Source: CAWIHS01 sp963836005
Lineage (GTDB): Bacteria; Pseudomonadota; Gammaproteobacteria; GRL18
Direction of reading: 5' to 3'
Assembly: GCA_963836005.1 (NCBI GenBank)
Contig: CAWIHS010000002.1
Span: 868,001 to 932,000, forward strand
Length of the DNA stretch: 64,000 nt
In this document: positions 1 to 9,299 of the stretch, one piece after another
Layout: each line of letters starts with the position of its first letter
Position numbering within the stretch: position 1 is the stretch's first letter
The notes under the pieces: generated by a model
Database searches by the model: none
What the model was told of the DNA's origin: nothing
Seen by the model: the letters and a program-made list of their open reading frames with translations, nothing else
Position numbers and translations under genes: made by a program

Positions 1-120
1 CACCCGGACAGGCCCATGACTTGTGAGCAATTTGAGCCAGACAGGGATTTTTGTGCAGAATCGCGTCAGCAGGCCCTGCTGCGTCTGACGGAACTGGAAA
101 AGCAGAGCCAGCCGGATTAA
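1..120 (+). CDS. C-terminal end of a cysteine-containing protein (5' end outside window)
   Basis: Frame 1 is open from the first base to a TAA at 118-120 and gives a 39-residue tail. It contains RPMTC..F, a later Cys and a run ending in RLTELEK. The RPxxCxxF...C...R pattern resembles the end of YkgJ-type zinc/iron-chelating cysteine-cluster proteins, which is an inference from a short piece. No start is visible because the gene begins upstream of the window. Confidence 0.4.
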   Translation, partial: HPDRPMTCEQFEPDRDFCAESRQQALLRLTELEKQSQPD

Positions 121-470
121 CCGGTAGATAAACTGATAAATAGCATGTTGTAAAGCAACCTGATGCAATTTTCCCGCCTTTTTCTTTAAATTCGAGCATT
201 TTTATCAATAAAGTATAATTTTAGTTGATGTTTCAGCTCAAAATAAATACAATCGCGGGTAATTTTCTATGCATGTCAGCAATCGGCCAGATTTTGTGTA
301 AATGACTCTGTGTCAGCTGAGGTGATTTCCTGATGAATTAGCTTTTCCAGCCAATGATGAAATTGGTCGAGGTACTATTTTGTTACGGAATTGTTTGTAA
401 TACATCATAGCTATTTAATAGCAGATTTTTACATTTTATCAATAACTAACGTTTAAACCAGAGTTCTAAT
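121..470. other. AT-rich intergenic region upstream of EF-G
   Basis: 350 bases without a credible gene. A TATAAT at 214-219 has only a weak -35 partner (TTCGAG at 191-196, 17-bp spacer), so the promoter of the following EF-G gene is not firmly placed. No clear terminator follows the first gene. Confidence 0.4.
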
Positions 471-2558
471 ATGGCTGACTTATCCAAATACCGAAATATT
501 GGCATCTTTGCACATGTAGATGCAGGTAAAACTACAACCACTGAGCGTATCCTGAATCTGACGGGAAAAACCCATAAGATTGGTGAGGTTCATGATGGTG
601 AAGCTACCACTGACTTCATGGAACAGGAACAGGAGCGCGGTATTACCATTCAGTCTGCAGCTACATCCTGCATTTGGGACGGACACCGTCTGAATATCAT
701 TGATACCCCAGGACACGTTGACTTCACCATTGAAGTCTATCGTTCCTTAAAAGTACTGGATGGCGGTGTTGGTGTTTTTTGTGGTTCCGGTGGTGTAGAA
801 CCGCAGTCTGAAACCAACTGGAGATATGCCAATGATTCTGAAGTAGCGCGTATTATTCTGGTAAATAAACTGGACCGTCTGGGGGCTGATTTTTACCGTG
901 TTGTTGATCAGATTGAAAATGTCCTGGGCGCTCACCCGCTGGTTATGGTGCTGCCTGTAGGAATAGAAGATGACTTCGCTGGAGTGGTTGATCTTTTAAC
1001 CCGAAAAGCCTGGATCTGGGACGATTCCGGTGATCCCAGCAAATATGAACTGCAGGATGTACCAGCAGACATGGTTGATAAGGTTGAAGAATACCGTGAA
1101 AAATTGATCGAAACTGCATTGGAAGAAGATGATGAATTGATGGAAGCCTACCTTGAAGGTGAAGAACCTTCTATCGAGGACATCAAACGCTGTGTGCGTA
1201 AAGGAACCATTGCCCTGAACTTCTTCCCGACATTCTGTGGCTCAGCTTTCAAGAACAAGGGGATTCAGCTGGTTTTGAACGCAGTGGTCGATTATCTTCC
1301 TGATCCTACTGAAGTCCAGCCTCAGCCCGAAGTGGATCTCGAAGGTAATGAAACGGGTAAATTTGCGCTTGTTGATGCTGCAGGGCCTTTTCGTGCGTTA
1401 GCCTTTAAAATCATGGATGACCGCTTTGGTGCGCTTACCTTTACGCGAATTTATTCAGGACGACTGGAAAAAGGCACGACAGTTTTAAACACCTTTACCG
1501 GCAAGACGGAACGTATCGGACGCATTGTGGAAATGCATGCAGATTCTCGCGAAGAACTTAATTCCTGTGAAGCCGGTGATATTGTTGCGTTTGTTGGTTT
1601 AAAGAACACTCAAACAGGCCATACCTTGTGTGATCAGAATAATCCTGCGACGCTGGAACCCATGGTGTTCCCTGCTCCCGTTATCTCCATTGCTATTGCA
1701 CCAAAGGATAAAGGGGGTTCGGAGAAGATGGGTATTGCACTGAACAAAATGGTCAAGGAAGATCCTTCTTTCCACGTTGAAACCGATCAGGAAAGCGGTG
1801 AAACCATCCTTAAAGGTATGGGGGAATTACACCTGGATATCAAAATTGATATTCTAAAACGTACCCATGGCGTCGACGTTGAAGTTGGTAAACCACAGGT
1901 GGCCTACCGTGAAACAATTACCCAGCGTATTGAAGACAGCTATACTCACAAGAAGCAATCAGGTGGTTCGGGACAGTTTGGTAGGATTGATTATATCATT
2001 GAACCCGGTGAGCCTAATAGTGGCTATACTTTTGAATCAACGGTTTCCGGCGGTAATGTACCCAGCGAATACTGGGGCGCTATTGAAAAGGCCTTTGGTG
2101 CTATGATGGAAGAAGGTGTTCTGGCAGGTTATCCCTGCCTGGATGTACATGTCACCCTGACTGATGGTGCTTACCATGCAGTGGATTCTTCTGCAATGGC
2201 TTTTGAGCTGGCTGCTAAAGGTGCTTACCGCCAAACCATGCCTAAAGCGGGACCACAGTTGATAGAACCTATTATGAAGGTAGATGTATTTACACCGGAA
2301 GAACATGTTGGTGACTGTATCGGTGATTTGAATCGCCGCCGCGGCATGATTAAATCACAGGACACAACGACTACCGGTATACGTATCAAGGCAGAAGCTC
2401 CATTGAGTGAAATGTTTGGTTACATTGGCGACCTGCGGACTATGACTTCCGGTCGCGGACAGTTTTCTATGGAATTTTCTCATTACAATCCCTGTCCGAA
2501 GAATATCACCGAAGAAGTGATTAAAGAGGCTCTGGAGCGCAAAGAGAAAAAGAAGTAA
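471..2558 (+). CDS. fusA: Elongation factor G, second (EF-G2-like) form
   Basis: 695 residues, the usual EF-G length. The translocation GTPase motifs are visible: P-loop AHVDAGKTTTT (residues 14-24), the switch region with RGITIQSAA, DTPGHVDF and NKLDR. Domain II, the EF-G III/IV region with YTHKKQSGGSGQFG, and the C-terminal SEMFGYIGDLRTMTSGRG of domain V follow in order. It stands alone rather than next to rpsL/rpsG/tuf. Its sequence style (GVEPQSETNWRYAN, Lys-rich tail) matches the solitary second EF-G of Vibrio/Pseudomonas-type gammaproteobacteria. Family members act in ribosome translocation or recycling on the cytoplasmic ribosome. Whether it is the only EF-G in this genome cannot be seen here. 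A strong hairpin terminator follows. Confidence 0.95.
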   Translation: MADLSKYRNIGIFAHVDAGKTTTTERILNLTGKTHKIGEVHDGEATTDFMEQEQERGITIQSAATSCIWDGHRLNIIDTPGHVDFTIEVYRSLKVLDGGVGVFCGSGGVEPQSETNWRYANDSEVARIILVNKLDRLGADFYRVVDQIENVLGAHPLVMVLPVGIEDDFAGVVDLLTRKAWIWDDSGDPSKYELQDVPADMVDKVEEYREKLIETALEEDDELMEAYLEGEEPSIEDIKRCVRKGTIALNFFPTFCGSAFKNKGIQLVLNAVVDYLPDPTEVQPQPEVDLEGNETGKFALVDAAGPFRALAFKIMDDRFGALTFTRIYSGRLEKGTTVLNTFTGKTERIGRIVEMHADSREELNSCEAGDIVAFVGLKNTQTGHTLCDQNNPATLEPMVFPAPVISIAIAPKDKGGSEKMGIALNKMVKEDPSFHVETDQESGETILKGMGELHLDIKIDILKRTHGVDVEVGKPQVAYRETITQRIEDSYTHKKQSGGSGQFGRIDYIIEPGEPNSGYTFESTVSGGNVPSEYWGAIEKAFGAMMEEGVLAGYPCLDVHVTLTDGAYHAVDSSAMAFELAAKGAYRQTMPKAGPQLIEPIMKVDVFTPEEHVGDCIGDLNRRRGMIKSQDTTTTGIRIKAEAPLSEMFGYIGDLRTMTSGRGQFSMEFSHYNPCPKNITEEVIKEALERKEKKK

Positions 2559-2622
2559 GAACCTCTGAATAACACTCAGACTGATAAAACTGTACGGTCT
2601 GTAAAGTTGATAAGCGTTTTAA

Positions 2623-2657
2623 CAGACAGTAAGAAAATCTTATTTTCTTACTGTCTG
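2623..2657 (+). terminator. Strong hairpin after EF-G gene
   Basis: Perfect 16-bp inverted repeat: left arm 2623-2638 starts CAGACAGTAAG and right arm 2642-2657 ends CTTACTGTCTG, separated by a 3-base loop. A pyrimidine-rich, T-containing tract (CTCTGTTTCTGTTTCT) follows. Placed 65 bp after the EF-G stop, it is most simply a rho-independent terminator. Confidence 0.75.
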
Positions 2658-2776
2658 CTCTGTTTCTGTTTCTTAGAATAGAGCTGACAGCATCCTGTTG
2701 ACAAAATTCTCCGTGAAATAAACTCCCTCCCCAAGTATAATAATGGTTTTAATAATAACCTAGGTCACTACTCTCT

Positions 2777-4009
2777 GTGGATTCTCAAAATACTGTTCAG
2801 GATGAACCTGTCTTCAGACATCAATTTGCTGAAAAATCAATTACTGTTTTAGGTACCGCCCACGTGTCCAAAGCCAGCGCGGACAAGGTGCATGAATTAT
2901 TATCTTCGGGCGACTTTGACGGTGTGGCCATTGAGCTATGTCCAAGCCGCTATAATAGTCTGATCAACCCTGATAGTCTGGCAAAAATGGATTTATTCCA
3001 GGTCTTTAAAGAAGGCAAGGCCTCTATGGTCATTGCTTCCCTGGCCCTGGGAGCGTACCAGCAGAAGATGGCTGAAGAATTTGGTATTGAGCCGGGCGCA
3101 GAAATGCGTATCGCTATAGAACAGGCCGAGGCTAATAATTGTCAAATTCATCTCATTGATCGGGAAGTTGGTACCACCCTGAAACGTGTATATGCTAACG
3201 TGCCCTGGTGGAAAAAAATGGGTATTATTGGCGGTCTGCTTGGAAGCGTGCTGTCTAACGAAAAAGTCTCCGAAGAAGAAATCGAACGTCTTAAAGAAGG
3301 TGATATACTGGAAACCACCTTTTCACAGTTTGCCGAAGAGGCAAAAGAGCTGTATAAACCGCTTATTGATGAGCGAGACCAGTATATGGCTGCACGCTTA
3401 CAGCAGATTGTTGCTGAATCGGATAATCAGTCCATCCTGGCAGTGGTTGGTGCAGGCCATTTAAAAGGCATTGAAAAATATCTGACGCAGGCTCAACAGA
3501 GCACATCGAATCAGCAGTTATATGCGCAGGCTCAACAAACTATCGATGATCTGGATAGATTGCCTTCCCCGAGCCGATGGCCGAAAATTATTCCCTGGTT
3601 GATTGTTGCTGTTTTACTGGTCGGGTTTGTGATTGGGTTTAATCGCAGCACAGAGTTAGGCGTACAATTGATTGGCTACTGGATAGTGATTAATGGTACT
3701 CTTTGCGCCCTGGGGGCACTTTTGGCCAGAGCTCATCCGTTTACGGTTATCGGTGCTTTTGTGGCAGCACCTATTACCTCTCTGAATCCAACCATTGGTG
3801 CCGGGATGGTCACAGCAGCTATTGAATTATATTTCAGAAAACCCAACGTAGGTGATTTTAGTGCTCTGAAAAAAGATACCACACACATTTCAGGCTGGTG
3901 GAAAAATAAAGTGGCCAGAACCCTGCTGGTTTTCTTCTTCTCCACGATGGGGTCAGCCATCGGTACCTATGTCGCTGGATTCAAAATTTTTAAGAGTCTG
4001 GTTAATTGA
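2777..4009 (+). CDS. TraB/PrgY-family membrane protein
   Basis: 410 residues from a GTG start (an AGG lies about 12 bases upstream; no better start seen). The N-terminal TraB domain (about 15-235) shows the family signature: VLGTAHVSKAS, AIELCPSRY and near its end VVGAGHLKGIEKYL. The C-terminal third (about 265-410) has four or so hydrophobic helices, as in bacterial and archaeal TraB/PrgY proteins. The founding member PrgY limits peptide pheromone activity. For Gram-negative homologues the role is unknown, and a metal-dependent hydrolase or peptidase function is an inference from the TraB/TIKI superfamily. It overlaps the convergent ChaN-like gene by 8 bp. Confidence 0.8.
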   Translation: MDSQNTVQDEPVFRHQFAEKSITVLGTAHVSKASADKVHELLSSGDFDGVAIELCPSRYNSLINPDSLAKMDLFQVFKEGKASMVIASLALGAYQQKMAEEFGIEPGAEMRIAIEQAEANNCQIHLIDREVGTTLKRVYANVPWWKKMGIIGGLLGSVLSNEKVSEEEIERLKEGDILETTFSQFAEEAKELYKPLIDERDQYMAARLQQIVAESDNQSILAVVGAGHLKGIEKYLTQAQQSTSNQQLYAQAQQTIDDLDRLPSPSRWPKIIPWLIVAVLLVGFVIGFNRSTELGVQLIGYWIVINGTLCALGALLARAHPFTVIGAFVAAPITSLNPTIGAGMVTAAIELYFRKPNVGDFSALKKDTTHISGWWKNKVARTLLVFFFSTMGSAIGTYVAGFKIFKSLVN

Positions 4010-5027
4010 GTTTCTTATCACTTGCCTGTTTGTTTTGCATGTGTTTTTTGAATCGTTCACATTGATCTTCTCTGGATGCTTTGACCGTAAACCAGACATA
4101 ATCAAACGGCAAATACTGTCGATTCCATTTTTCGGCATAGTCTTTTACCTGATCTGCCCCATCACTGACTTCAATAAAAGCCAGGCTTATTATTTTCGGC
4201 GCTGAATTGTCCTGCTTTTGAGTTTGACTCTCAGCTGCCCTGGTTTGCAGATAAAAGGGAACACCATAGTCATTGCGGATGTGCCCGCTACCGGCAATTA
4301 ACACAATTCCGTCCACAGCTTGCCTGTTCACCAGGATCTGGCTCATGGAAATGTCTCGCAACTGCTGCGCCATAAGCATTGGGGGCAGATGTTTTTCAGC
4401 TAACATTTCGCAATGCGCGGAAAAAATCTCTGTTTCAAGTTCCTGGCGTGTATTGTCATCATATTGATATTTTGTTAACAGCTGCTGGTAGGAAACGGGT
4501 AGTACCTCTGGGCCCTGCTGGATAACCTCACGAATTAATTTGTGGTTTAAATTGGCTGCGATAAGTGCTAGTTCGGCCTTTAGAACAGTGTTAAACACAG
4601 GTCGGTAAAGGCTCCAGTCGGGCCAGCCGGATTTTTTCCAATCAATAGCTTCGGCAAAGGTATCGACATTCTCTGCAGCGGTGTATTTTTGCAGAAAAAG
4701 ATCAATTGCTTCCTGCTGATCGCGATCGAGCATTTCAAATGCTACGGCCGGTTGGTGATTATGGCTGATCAAATGAGCGATCATCTCGCTTTGCAGCTGA
4801 TGATGCATGGCATTGTCATGCGTTTCGCCCAGCAGCAGCACATTGGCCGTAAGTGCATCTTGTTTGAGGATTTTCGGATCAACAAATTGCTGCTTTTTTA
4901 CGGACCAGACTTTATTGATTAATACATGATCGGTAATCGCATCTTGTGTGAGCGTATGTTCAGGTTTTAAATCCACACAGGCGCTGATAAGAAAGACTAA
5001 TCCTGGCAGAATTATTTTATAAATCAT
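4002..5027 (-). CDS. ChaN-like haem/iron-associated lipoprotein (DUF399)
   Basis: 341 residues with a lipoprotein signal: hydrophobic start, then lipobox LISAC with Cys17, so probably membrane-anchored. The ChaN-type domain (about 45-280) carries LLGETHDNAMHH, AFEMLDRDQQEAID and LIAGSGHIRNDYGVP, the conserved Glu/His motifs of the EreA/ChaN superfamily. Campylobacter ChaN binds paired haems and is iron-regulated. A role in iron/haem handling here is by family. No Fur box was recognised. It is convergent with the TraB gene, to which it is distantly related. Confidence 0.8.
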   Translation of the reverse strand: MIYKIILPGLVFLISACVDLKPEHTLTQDAITDHVLINKVWSVKKQQFVDPKILKQDALTANVLLLGETHDNAMHHQLQSEMIAHLISHNHQPAVAFEMLDRDQQEAIDLFLQKYTAAENVDTFAEAIDWKKSGWPDWSLYRPVFNTVLKAELALIAANLNHKLIREVIQQGPEVLPVSYQQLLTKYQYDDNTRQELETEIFSAHCEMLAEKHLPPMLMAQQLRDISMSQILVNRQAVDGIVLIAGSGHIRNDYGVPFYLQTRAAESQTQKQDNSAPKIISLAFIEVSDGADQVKDYAEKWNRQYLPFDYVWFTVKASREDQCERFKKHMQNKQASDKKLN

Positions 5028-5083
5028 AGACTGATAGTTTGCTTGATTCGAACTCGCGATGAGAAGGAAAAAATATTATATGC

Positions 5084-5206
5084 TCATAGGTTAGTTCTTA
5101 AGCAAAAATGTTGATGAACAATCGGGTATTTGTGGAATGCAGATCACGCAGGAGCAATTATCTGCCTTCCACAAATACCCGCTTCTCCTTAAGTACCTGC
5201 GTATGA
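5084..5206. mobile_element. Small non-autonomous transposable element (MITE), family with TCATA ends
   Basis: 123 bp between imperfect terminal inverted repeats (TCATAGGTTAGTTCTTAAG at 5084-5102; the complement of TCATACGCAGGTACTTAAG at 5188-5206; 14/19 match). It is flanked by a perfect 8-bp direct repeat TTATATGC (5076-5083 and 5207-5214), which shows it arrived by transposition. Most of the interior is one hairpin: GGGTATTTGTGGAATGCAGA pairs with TCTGCCTTCCACAAATACCC apart from one mismatch. The part reading GCAGATAATTGCTCCTGC on the minus strand recurs in the elements at 32533 and 53288. No coding capacity. Confidence 0.85.
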
Positions 5207-5313
5207 TTATATGCTAGTTTGTTAATACAAACCACAATTGCGATTTAACTCAAAACGTAATACATGAGCAGTAATATCGGGTTCCCAACAATTTAAACAG
5301 GAACTCTAATTAT

Positions 5314-7083
5314 TTAGAATTTCCAGATCAAGGGTGTTATTGCCAGAGTGAGCATGCCTACCAATAAGGTCAATGGCAGGCCAATACGCATAAAATCGCT
5401 AAAATGGTAACCGCCGACATTATATACCATCAGATTGGTTTGATAGCCAATGGGAGTAGCAAAGCTGGCAGAAGCAGCAATCATAATGGTGATGGCGAAA
5501 GGCATCATGTTCACCTGCAGCGTATTCGCAGCTTCCAGAGCGATGGGAAACATTAATACGGCAGCAACGTTGTTGGTTGCCATGGCGGTAAAACATGCAG
5601 TCAGTAGAAAGACCATTGCCAGGGTTAGCCAGGGATCGCCGCTGGCCAGTGCAATTAAAGTTTCGGCGATAACAGCCGCCGCACCCGTTTTATACACAGC
5701 TGTACCTATACCAAATGCTGTTGCAATGACCACCAGTACCTGCCAGTCTGGAGCCAGACGAGCAATTCTGCCGTCAATACAGCGAGTGATTATCATCAAT
5801 CCGGCAGCCAGCAAGGCCGCCTTGAGCATACTCAGCCAGCCAAAACTGACCGACAAAATCATGCTCAGCACAATACCCAGCGCGAGCTTTGCTCGTTCAT
5901 GATTGAGAGGATGAGAATTGCCTATTTCACTAATAAGAAAGAAATCACGTGAGTTATGTTGCTGTGATACAAAGCAGGCCCGGCTTTCCAGTAACAGGGT
6001 ATCACCCGGGAGAAGAATAATATCACCTATTTTCTGATTGAGCCGTTCTCCATTTCGTGCCAGAGCAATAATAACGGCATCGTAGCGGGAACGAAATTTG
6101 CCTTCTTTAACGGTTTTACCAACTATTGGACAGCTATTGGATACTACGGCTTCAATAAAGCAACGGTCCTGACGTTCCCCTTCCAGTTTGAAAATCTGTC
6201 TGGTTGCTGGTGTCAACCCGCGAATTTTCTGCAGGTCAACTACTGAATCAATAATACCGGCAAAGATCAATCTGTCATTAGCGCGAAGTATTTCGTGGGG
6301 CGATACTGCCGCAAGGATCTGTTGTTCACGTTCTATTTCTATGAGAAAGAGACCTGGTAATTGACGTAACCCAGCCTGTTCTATAGTCATTCCGGCGAGG
6401 GGGCTATGCTGCTCTACCTGCATCTCTACGGTATATTGTCTGACATCATCGTAGCGATCGAGTGCAGAGGCCCGATCGGGTAATAACCACTGACTGAATA
6501 CGAGCAGGAAAAGCAGCACTACTATGACAATGGGAGCTCCGACCCATAGCAGTTCAAACATGGACAGTCCGTAATTCAGATCCTGTTCCTGCAGCATTCC
6601 GTTAACGACCAGGTTGGTACTGGTACCAATCAAAGTACAGGTACCTCCGGCGATACTGGCATAACTTAAAGGGATCATTAATTTTGATAATGATAGTTGA
6701 TGGCGTTTGGCCCAGTCCTTCACCGCAGGAATAAACACGGCAACCACCGGGGTATTATTAAGAAAAGCACTTAAAATAGTGACTGGCAGCATCAGTTTAA
6801 TTTGTGCATGAGTGGTGGAACGAGGACGTCCCAGCAGGGACTGAACGATCCAGCCAACCGCTCCCGTTTCAGTCAGACCGGCAACAACAATATACAATAC
6901 TGCAACAGTCAGCATTCCTTCATTGGCAAAACCTGCCAGAGCTTCCTCAGGGGTCAGTATTTCGAAAACCAGTAATAAAGTTAAGCCGGCACTCATGATA
7001 ATGTCTGGTGAAATCCGACTCAGCATCAAAGTAACAAAACAGAACATCATAATGCCAATACTGAACCAGGCATCCCAACTCAT
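5314..7083 (-). CDS. SLC13/DASS-type permease with two RCK_C (TrkA-C) domains
   Basis: About 590 residues. A hydrophobic N-terminal half includes FLNNTPVVAVFIPAV and GTSTNLVVNGMLQE, the hallmark loops of the divalent-anion symporter family. Two soluble RCK_C-like domains follow (about 205-290 and 295-375, each with the INDRLIFAG / GDTLLLES pattern). A second membrane half contains TNNVAAVLMFPIA and ATPIGYQTNLMVY. Such proteins move sulfate or dicarboxylates across the inner membrane. The divergent APS kinase next door makes sulfate the best guess. Start uncertain: GTG 7092, ATG 7089 or ATG 7083; the last has GGTGA at good spacing. Confidence 0.8.
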   Translation of the reverse strand: MSWDAWFSIGIMMFCFVTLMLSRISPDIIMSAGLTLLLVFEILTPEEALAGFANEGMLTVAVLYIVVAGLTETGAVGWIVQSLLGRPRSTTHAQIKLMLPVTILSAFLNNTPVVAVFIPAVKDWAKRHQLSLSKLMIPLSYASIAGGTCTLIGTSTNLVVNGMLQEQDLNYGLSMFELLWVGAPIVIVVLLFLLVFSQWLLPDRASALDRYDDVRQYTVEMQVEQHSPLAGMTIEQAGLRQLPGLFLIEIEREQQILAAVSPHEILRANDRLIFAGIIDSVVDLQKIRGLTPATRQIFKLEGERQDRCFIEAVVSNSCPIVGKTVKEGKFRSRYDAVIIALARNGERLNQKIGDIILLPGDTLLLESRACFVSQQHNSRDFFLISEIGNSHPLNHERAKLALGIVLSMILSVSFGWLSMLKAALLAAGLMIITRCIDGRIARLAPDWQVLVVIATAFGIGTAVYKTGAAAVIAETLIALASGDPWLTLAMVFLLTACFTAMATNNVAAVLMFPIALEAANTLQVNMMPFAITIMIAASASFATPIGYQTNLMVYNVGGYHFSDFMRIGLPLTLLVGMLTLAITPLIWKF

Positions 7084-7317
7084 TAACATCACCGATTGTG
7101 ACCTAAGTCATTTTAATTTTAAATGGATAATATATATTGTGTATTCATAGCGCATGGTCTGGTTATATCTATACTATGAGGCTCAGCAAAAATGCGCTTA
7201 CATAGAGAAACTTTTATAATCAACAGTGATTCTACCTGCTTTTTTTTCAGGGGGAAATCATCTGCATAAATCTACATCACAAATCGTGAAATAATTAAAC
7301 TTTACCGAGAATTTAGC

Positions 7318-7977
7318 ATGAATAATGATACAAATGTTACCTGGCATGAACACAGTGTTTCGCGTGAAATGCGTGAAAAGAAAAACAGTCACAAGGGGTG
7401 TGTGATCTGGTTTACCGGATTAAGTGGTTCAGGTAAAAGTACTGTGGCCAATACTCTGGATCATAAACTTCATCATTTTAATCTTCAGAGCGTTGTGCTG
7501 GATGGCGATAATGTCCGTCATGGACTTAATGCTGGTCCCGGAATGTTGAAGAATACTCATGGAGATGAATTTTCTCAACGTTTTGGACTGGGTTTTTCCG
7601 CCATAGACAGGGAAGAAAATATTCGCCGTATCGGTGCCGTAGCAGAAATTTTTGCCCAGACAGGTGTTATTGCTCTCACTGCTTTTATCAGTCCATACCG
7701 AATTGACCGGGACAAGGTGCGCAACACTTTAAACGAGGGAGAATTTGTCGAAGTATTTGTGGATACCCCGATTGAGGTCTGTGAGCAACGGGATCCTAAA
7801 GGATTGTATAAAAAAGCCAGGGCGGGAGAAATTAAGGGTTTTACCGGTATCGACGATCCCTATGAAGAACCGCTAGCTGCTGAACTGGTTTTAATGGCAG
7901 CAGAAAAAACACCCGATGTCCTGGCAGATGAAGTTATCGATTATTTAAAGGATAAAGGGATTATCTCGGCATTATAG
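7318..7977 (+). CDS. cysC: Adenylylsulfate (APS) kinase
   Basis: 219 residues. Phosphorylates APS to PAPS in sulfate activation. The P-loop GLSGSGKS is at residues 34-41, followed by LDGDNVRHGL, DREENIRRIG, TAFISPYR and DPKGLYKKARAGEIKGFTGI, all diagnostic of CysC. Compared with E. coli CysC there is an extra segment of about 17 residues between HGL (about 70) and LGFS (about 91). Stand-alone, not fused to or adjacent to cysD/cysN in this window. Divergent from the SLC13 permease across a 230-bp spacer, which suggests a shared role in sulfate uptake and activation. Confidence 0.93.
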   Translation: MNNDTNVTWHEHSVSREMREKKNSHKGCVIWFTGLSGSGKSTVANTLDHKLHHFNLQSVVLDGDNVRHGLNAGPGMLKNTHGDEFSQRFGLGFSAIDREENIRRIGAVAEIFAQTGVIALTAFISPYRIDRDKVRNTLNEGEFVEVFVDTPIEVCEQRDPKGLYKKARAGEIKGFTGIDDPYEEPLAAELVLMAAEKTPDVLADEVIDYLKDKGIISAL

Positions 7978-8062
7978 TCGCTCTTTTAAGCCGTATGTTA
8001 CGTACCAGACAGTTCAGGAAACAGACAATGAATCAGCCCCTGGACTGGCTGAAATAAGTTAC

Positions 8063-9286
8063 TTATCTATTGGCGGAAAATTTATTTTTAATATATGTTT
8101 CTACTATTGTCTGAAACTCCAGAGCTATCTTGTCGCCCTTTAATGTTACTGTCTTGACACCATCTTCATAGACCGGGGCGACAGGCTTTTCACCGTTTCC
8201 GGGCAGGCTGATGCCGATATCTGCATGCTTGCTTTCACCCGGCCCGTTCACTACACAGCCCATGACAGCAACACTGAGTTTCTCGACCCCGGGAAAGTCT
8301 TTGCGCCAGCCCGGCATGGAGCTTGTCAGAAAGGCCTGGATGCCTTTGGCCAGGTGTTGAAATGTGTCTGAACTGGTTCTTCCGCATCCCGGACAGGCAA
8401 TGACTGACGGGGTAAAAGAGCGCATTTCCATTGCCTGCAGAATTTCCTGTGCTACAAGCACTTCTTTTTCTCTTTCTGCACCCGGTTCCGGGGTCAGCGA
8501 AATCCGAATAGTATCGCCGATTCCCTGCTGCAGCAGTACAGATAATGCCGCAGTTGAAGCGACAATACCTTTACTGCCCATGCCTGCTTCGGTCAGCCCA
8601 AGATGCAGGGGATAGTCACAGCGTTGACTCAGATCCTCATAAACACTGATTAAATCCTGCACTCCGGACATTTTACAGGATAGAATAATCTTGTCGTGAG
8701 CCAGACCAAATTTTTCTGCTGCAGCAGCAGATTGCAGCGCTGAGGTAATCAGCGCATCATGCATGACGGCGGCGGGTTCACGAGGTTCGGCCAACTGGTT
8801 ATTGGCATCCATCATGCGCGCCATAAGTTCCTGATCCAGACTGCCCCAATTGACCCCGATGCGTATTGCTTTATCATGTTGACACGCGATTTCTATCAGC
8901 TGCGAAAACTTGTCGTCACGTGTATTACCGCGGCCGATATTGCCTGGATTGATTCTATATTTTCCCAGCGCCCGGGCACATTCTGGAAACTGACTCAGAA
9001 GTTTATGTCCATTGAAATGAAAATCACCGACCAGCGGTACATTAATGTTCATCTTATCCAGTTGCTCACGTATTCTTGCTACTGCGCGAGCAGATTCTGC
9101 AGTATCAACAGTGATTCTGATCAGTTCCGAGCCGGCTCTGGCCAGTGCAGCACACTGTTTGGCCGTGCCCAGTACATCAGCTGTATCGGTATTGGTCATG
9201 GACTGGACGACTATCGGATGGTTTCCACCGATAGTAACATGCTCGATACTAACAGGTGTCGTTAATTTTCTGGGGCTTGAGGTCAT
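8063..9286 (-). CDS. ispG: 4-hydroxy-3-methylbut-2-enyl diphosphate synthase (flavodoxin)
   Basis: 407 residues. Reductively converts ME-cPP to HMBPP in the non-mevalonate isoprenoid pathway, using a [4Fe-4S] cluster. Recognised from VQSMTNTDT near the N-terminus, GDFHFNGH, INPGNIGRG, GVNWGSL, the cluster ligands in CPGCGRTSSDTF and the C-terminal MGCVVNGPGESKHADIGIS. Length fits the proteobacterial two-domain form. It lies 13 bp downstream of topA on the same strand, so it is probably co-transcribed. Confidence 0.95.
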   Translation of the reverse strand: MTSSPRKLTTPVSIEHVTIGGNHPIVVQSMTNTDTADVLGTAKQCAALARAGSELIRITVDTAESARAVARIREQLDKMNINVPLVGDFHFNGHKLLSQFPECARALGKYRINPGNIGRGNTRDDKFSQLIEIACQHDKAIRIGVNWGSLDQELMARMMDANNQLAEPREPAAVMHDALITSALQSAAAAEKFGLAHDKIILSCKMSGVQDLISVYEDLSQRCDYPLHLGLTEAGMGSKGIVASTAALSVLLQQGIGDTIRISLTPEPGAEREKEVLVAQEILQAMEMRSFTPSVIACPGCGRTSSDTFQHLAKGIQAFLTSSMPGWRKDFPGVEKLSVAVMGCVVNGPGESKHADIGISLPGNGEKPVAPVYEDGVKTVTLKGDKIALEFQTIVETYIKNKFSANR

Positions 9287-9299
9287 TGCAACTCTTATA

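Noticed and set aside
2698..2741. TTGACA at 2698 and TATAAT at 2736 before the TraB gene
   Set aside because: Spacing is 32 bp, far from the 16-18 bp needed for a sigma-70 promoter.
5450..5902. 150-codon frame opposite the SLC13 permease
   Set aside because: Antisense to a membrane protein; repetitive Ala/Val/Ile composition is the mirror of hydrophobic codons.
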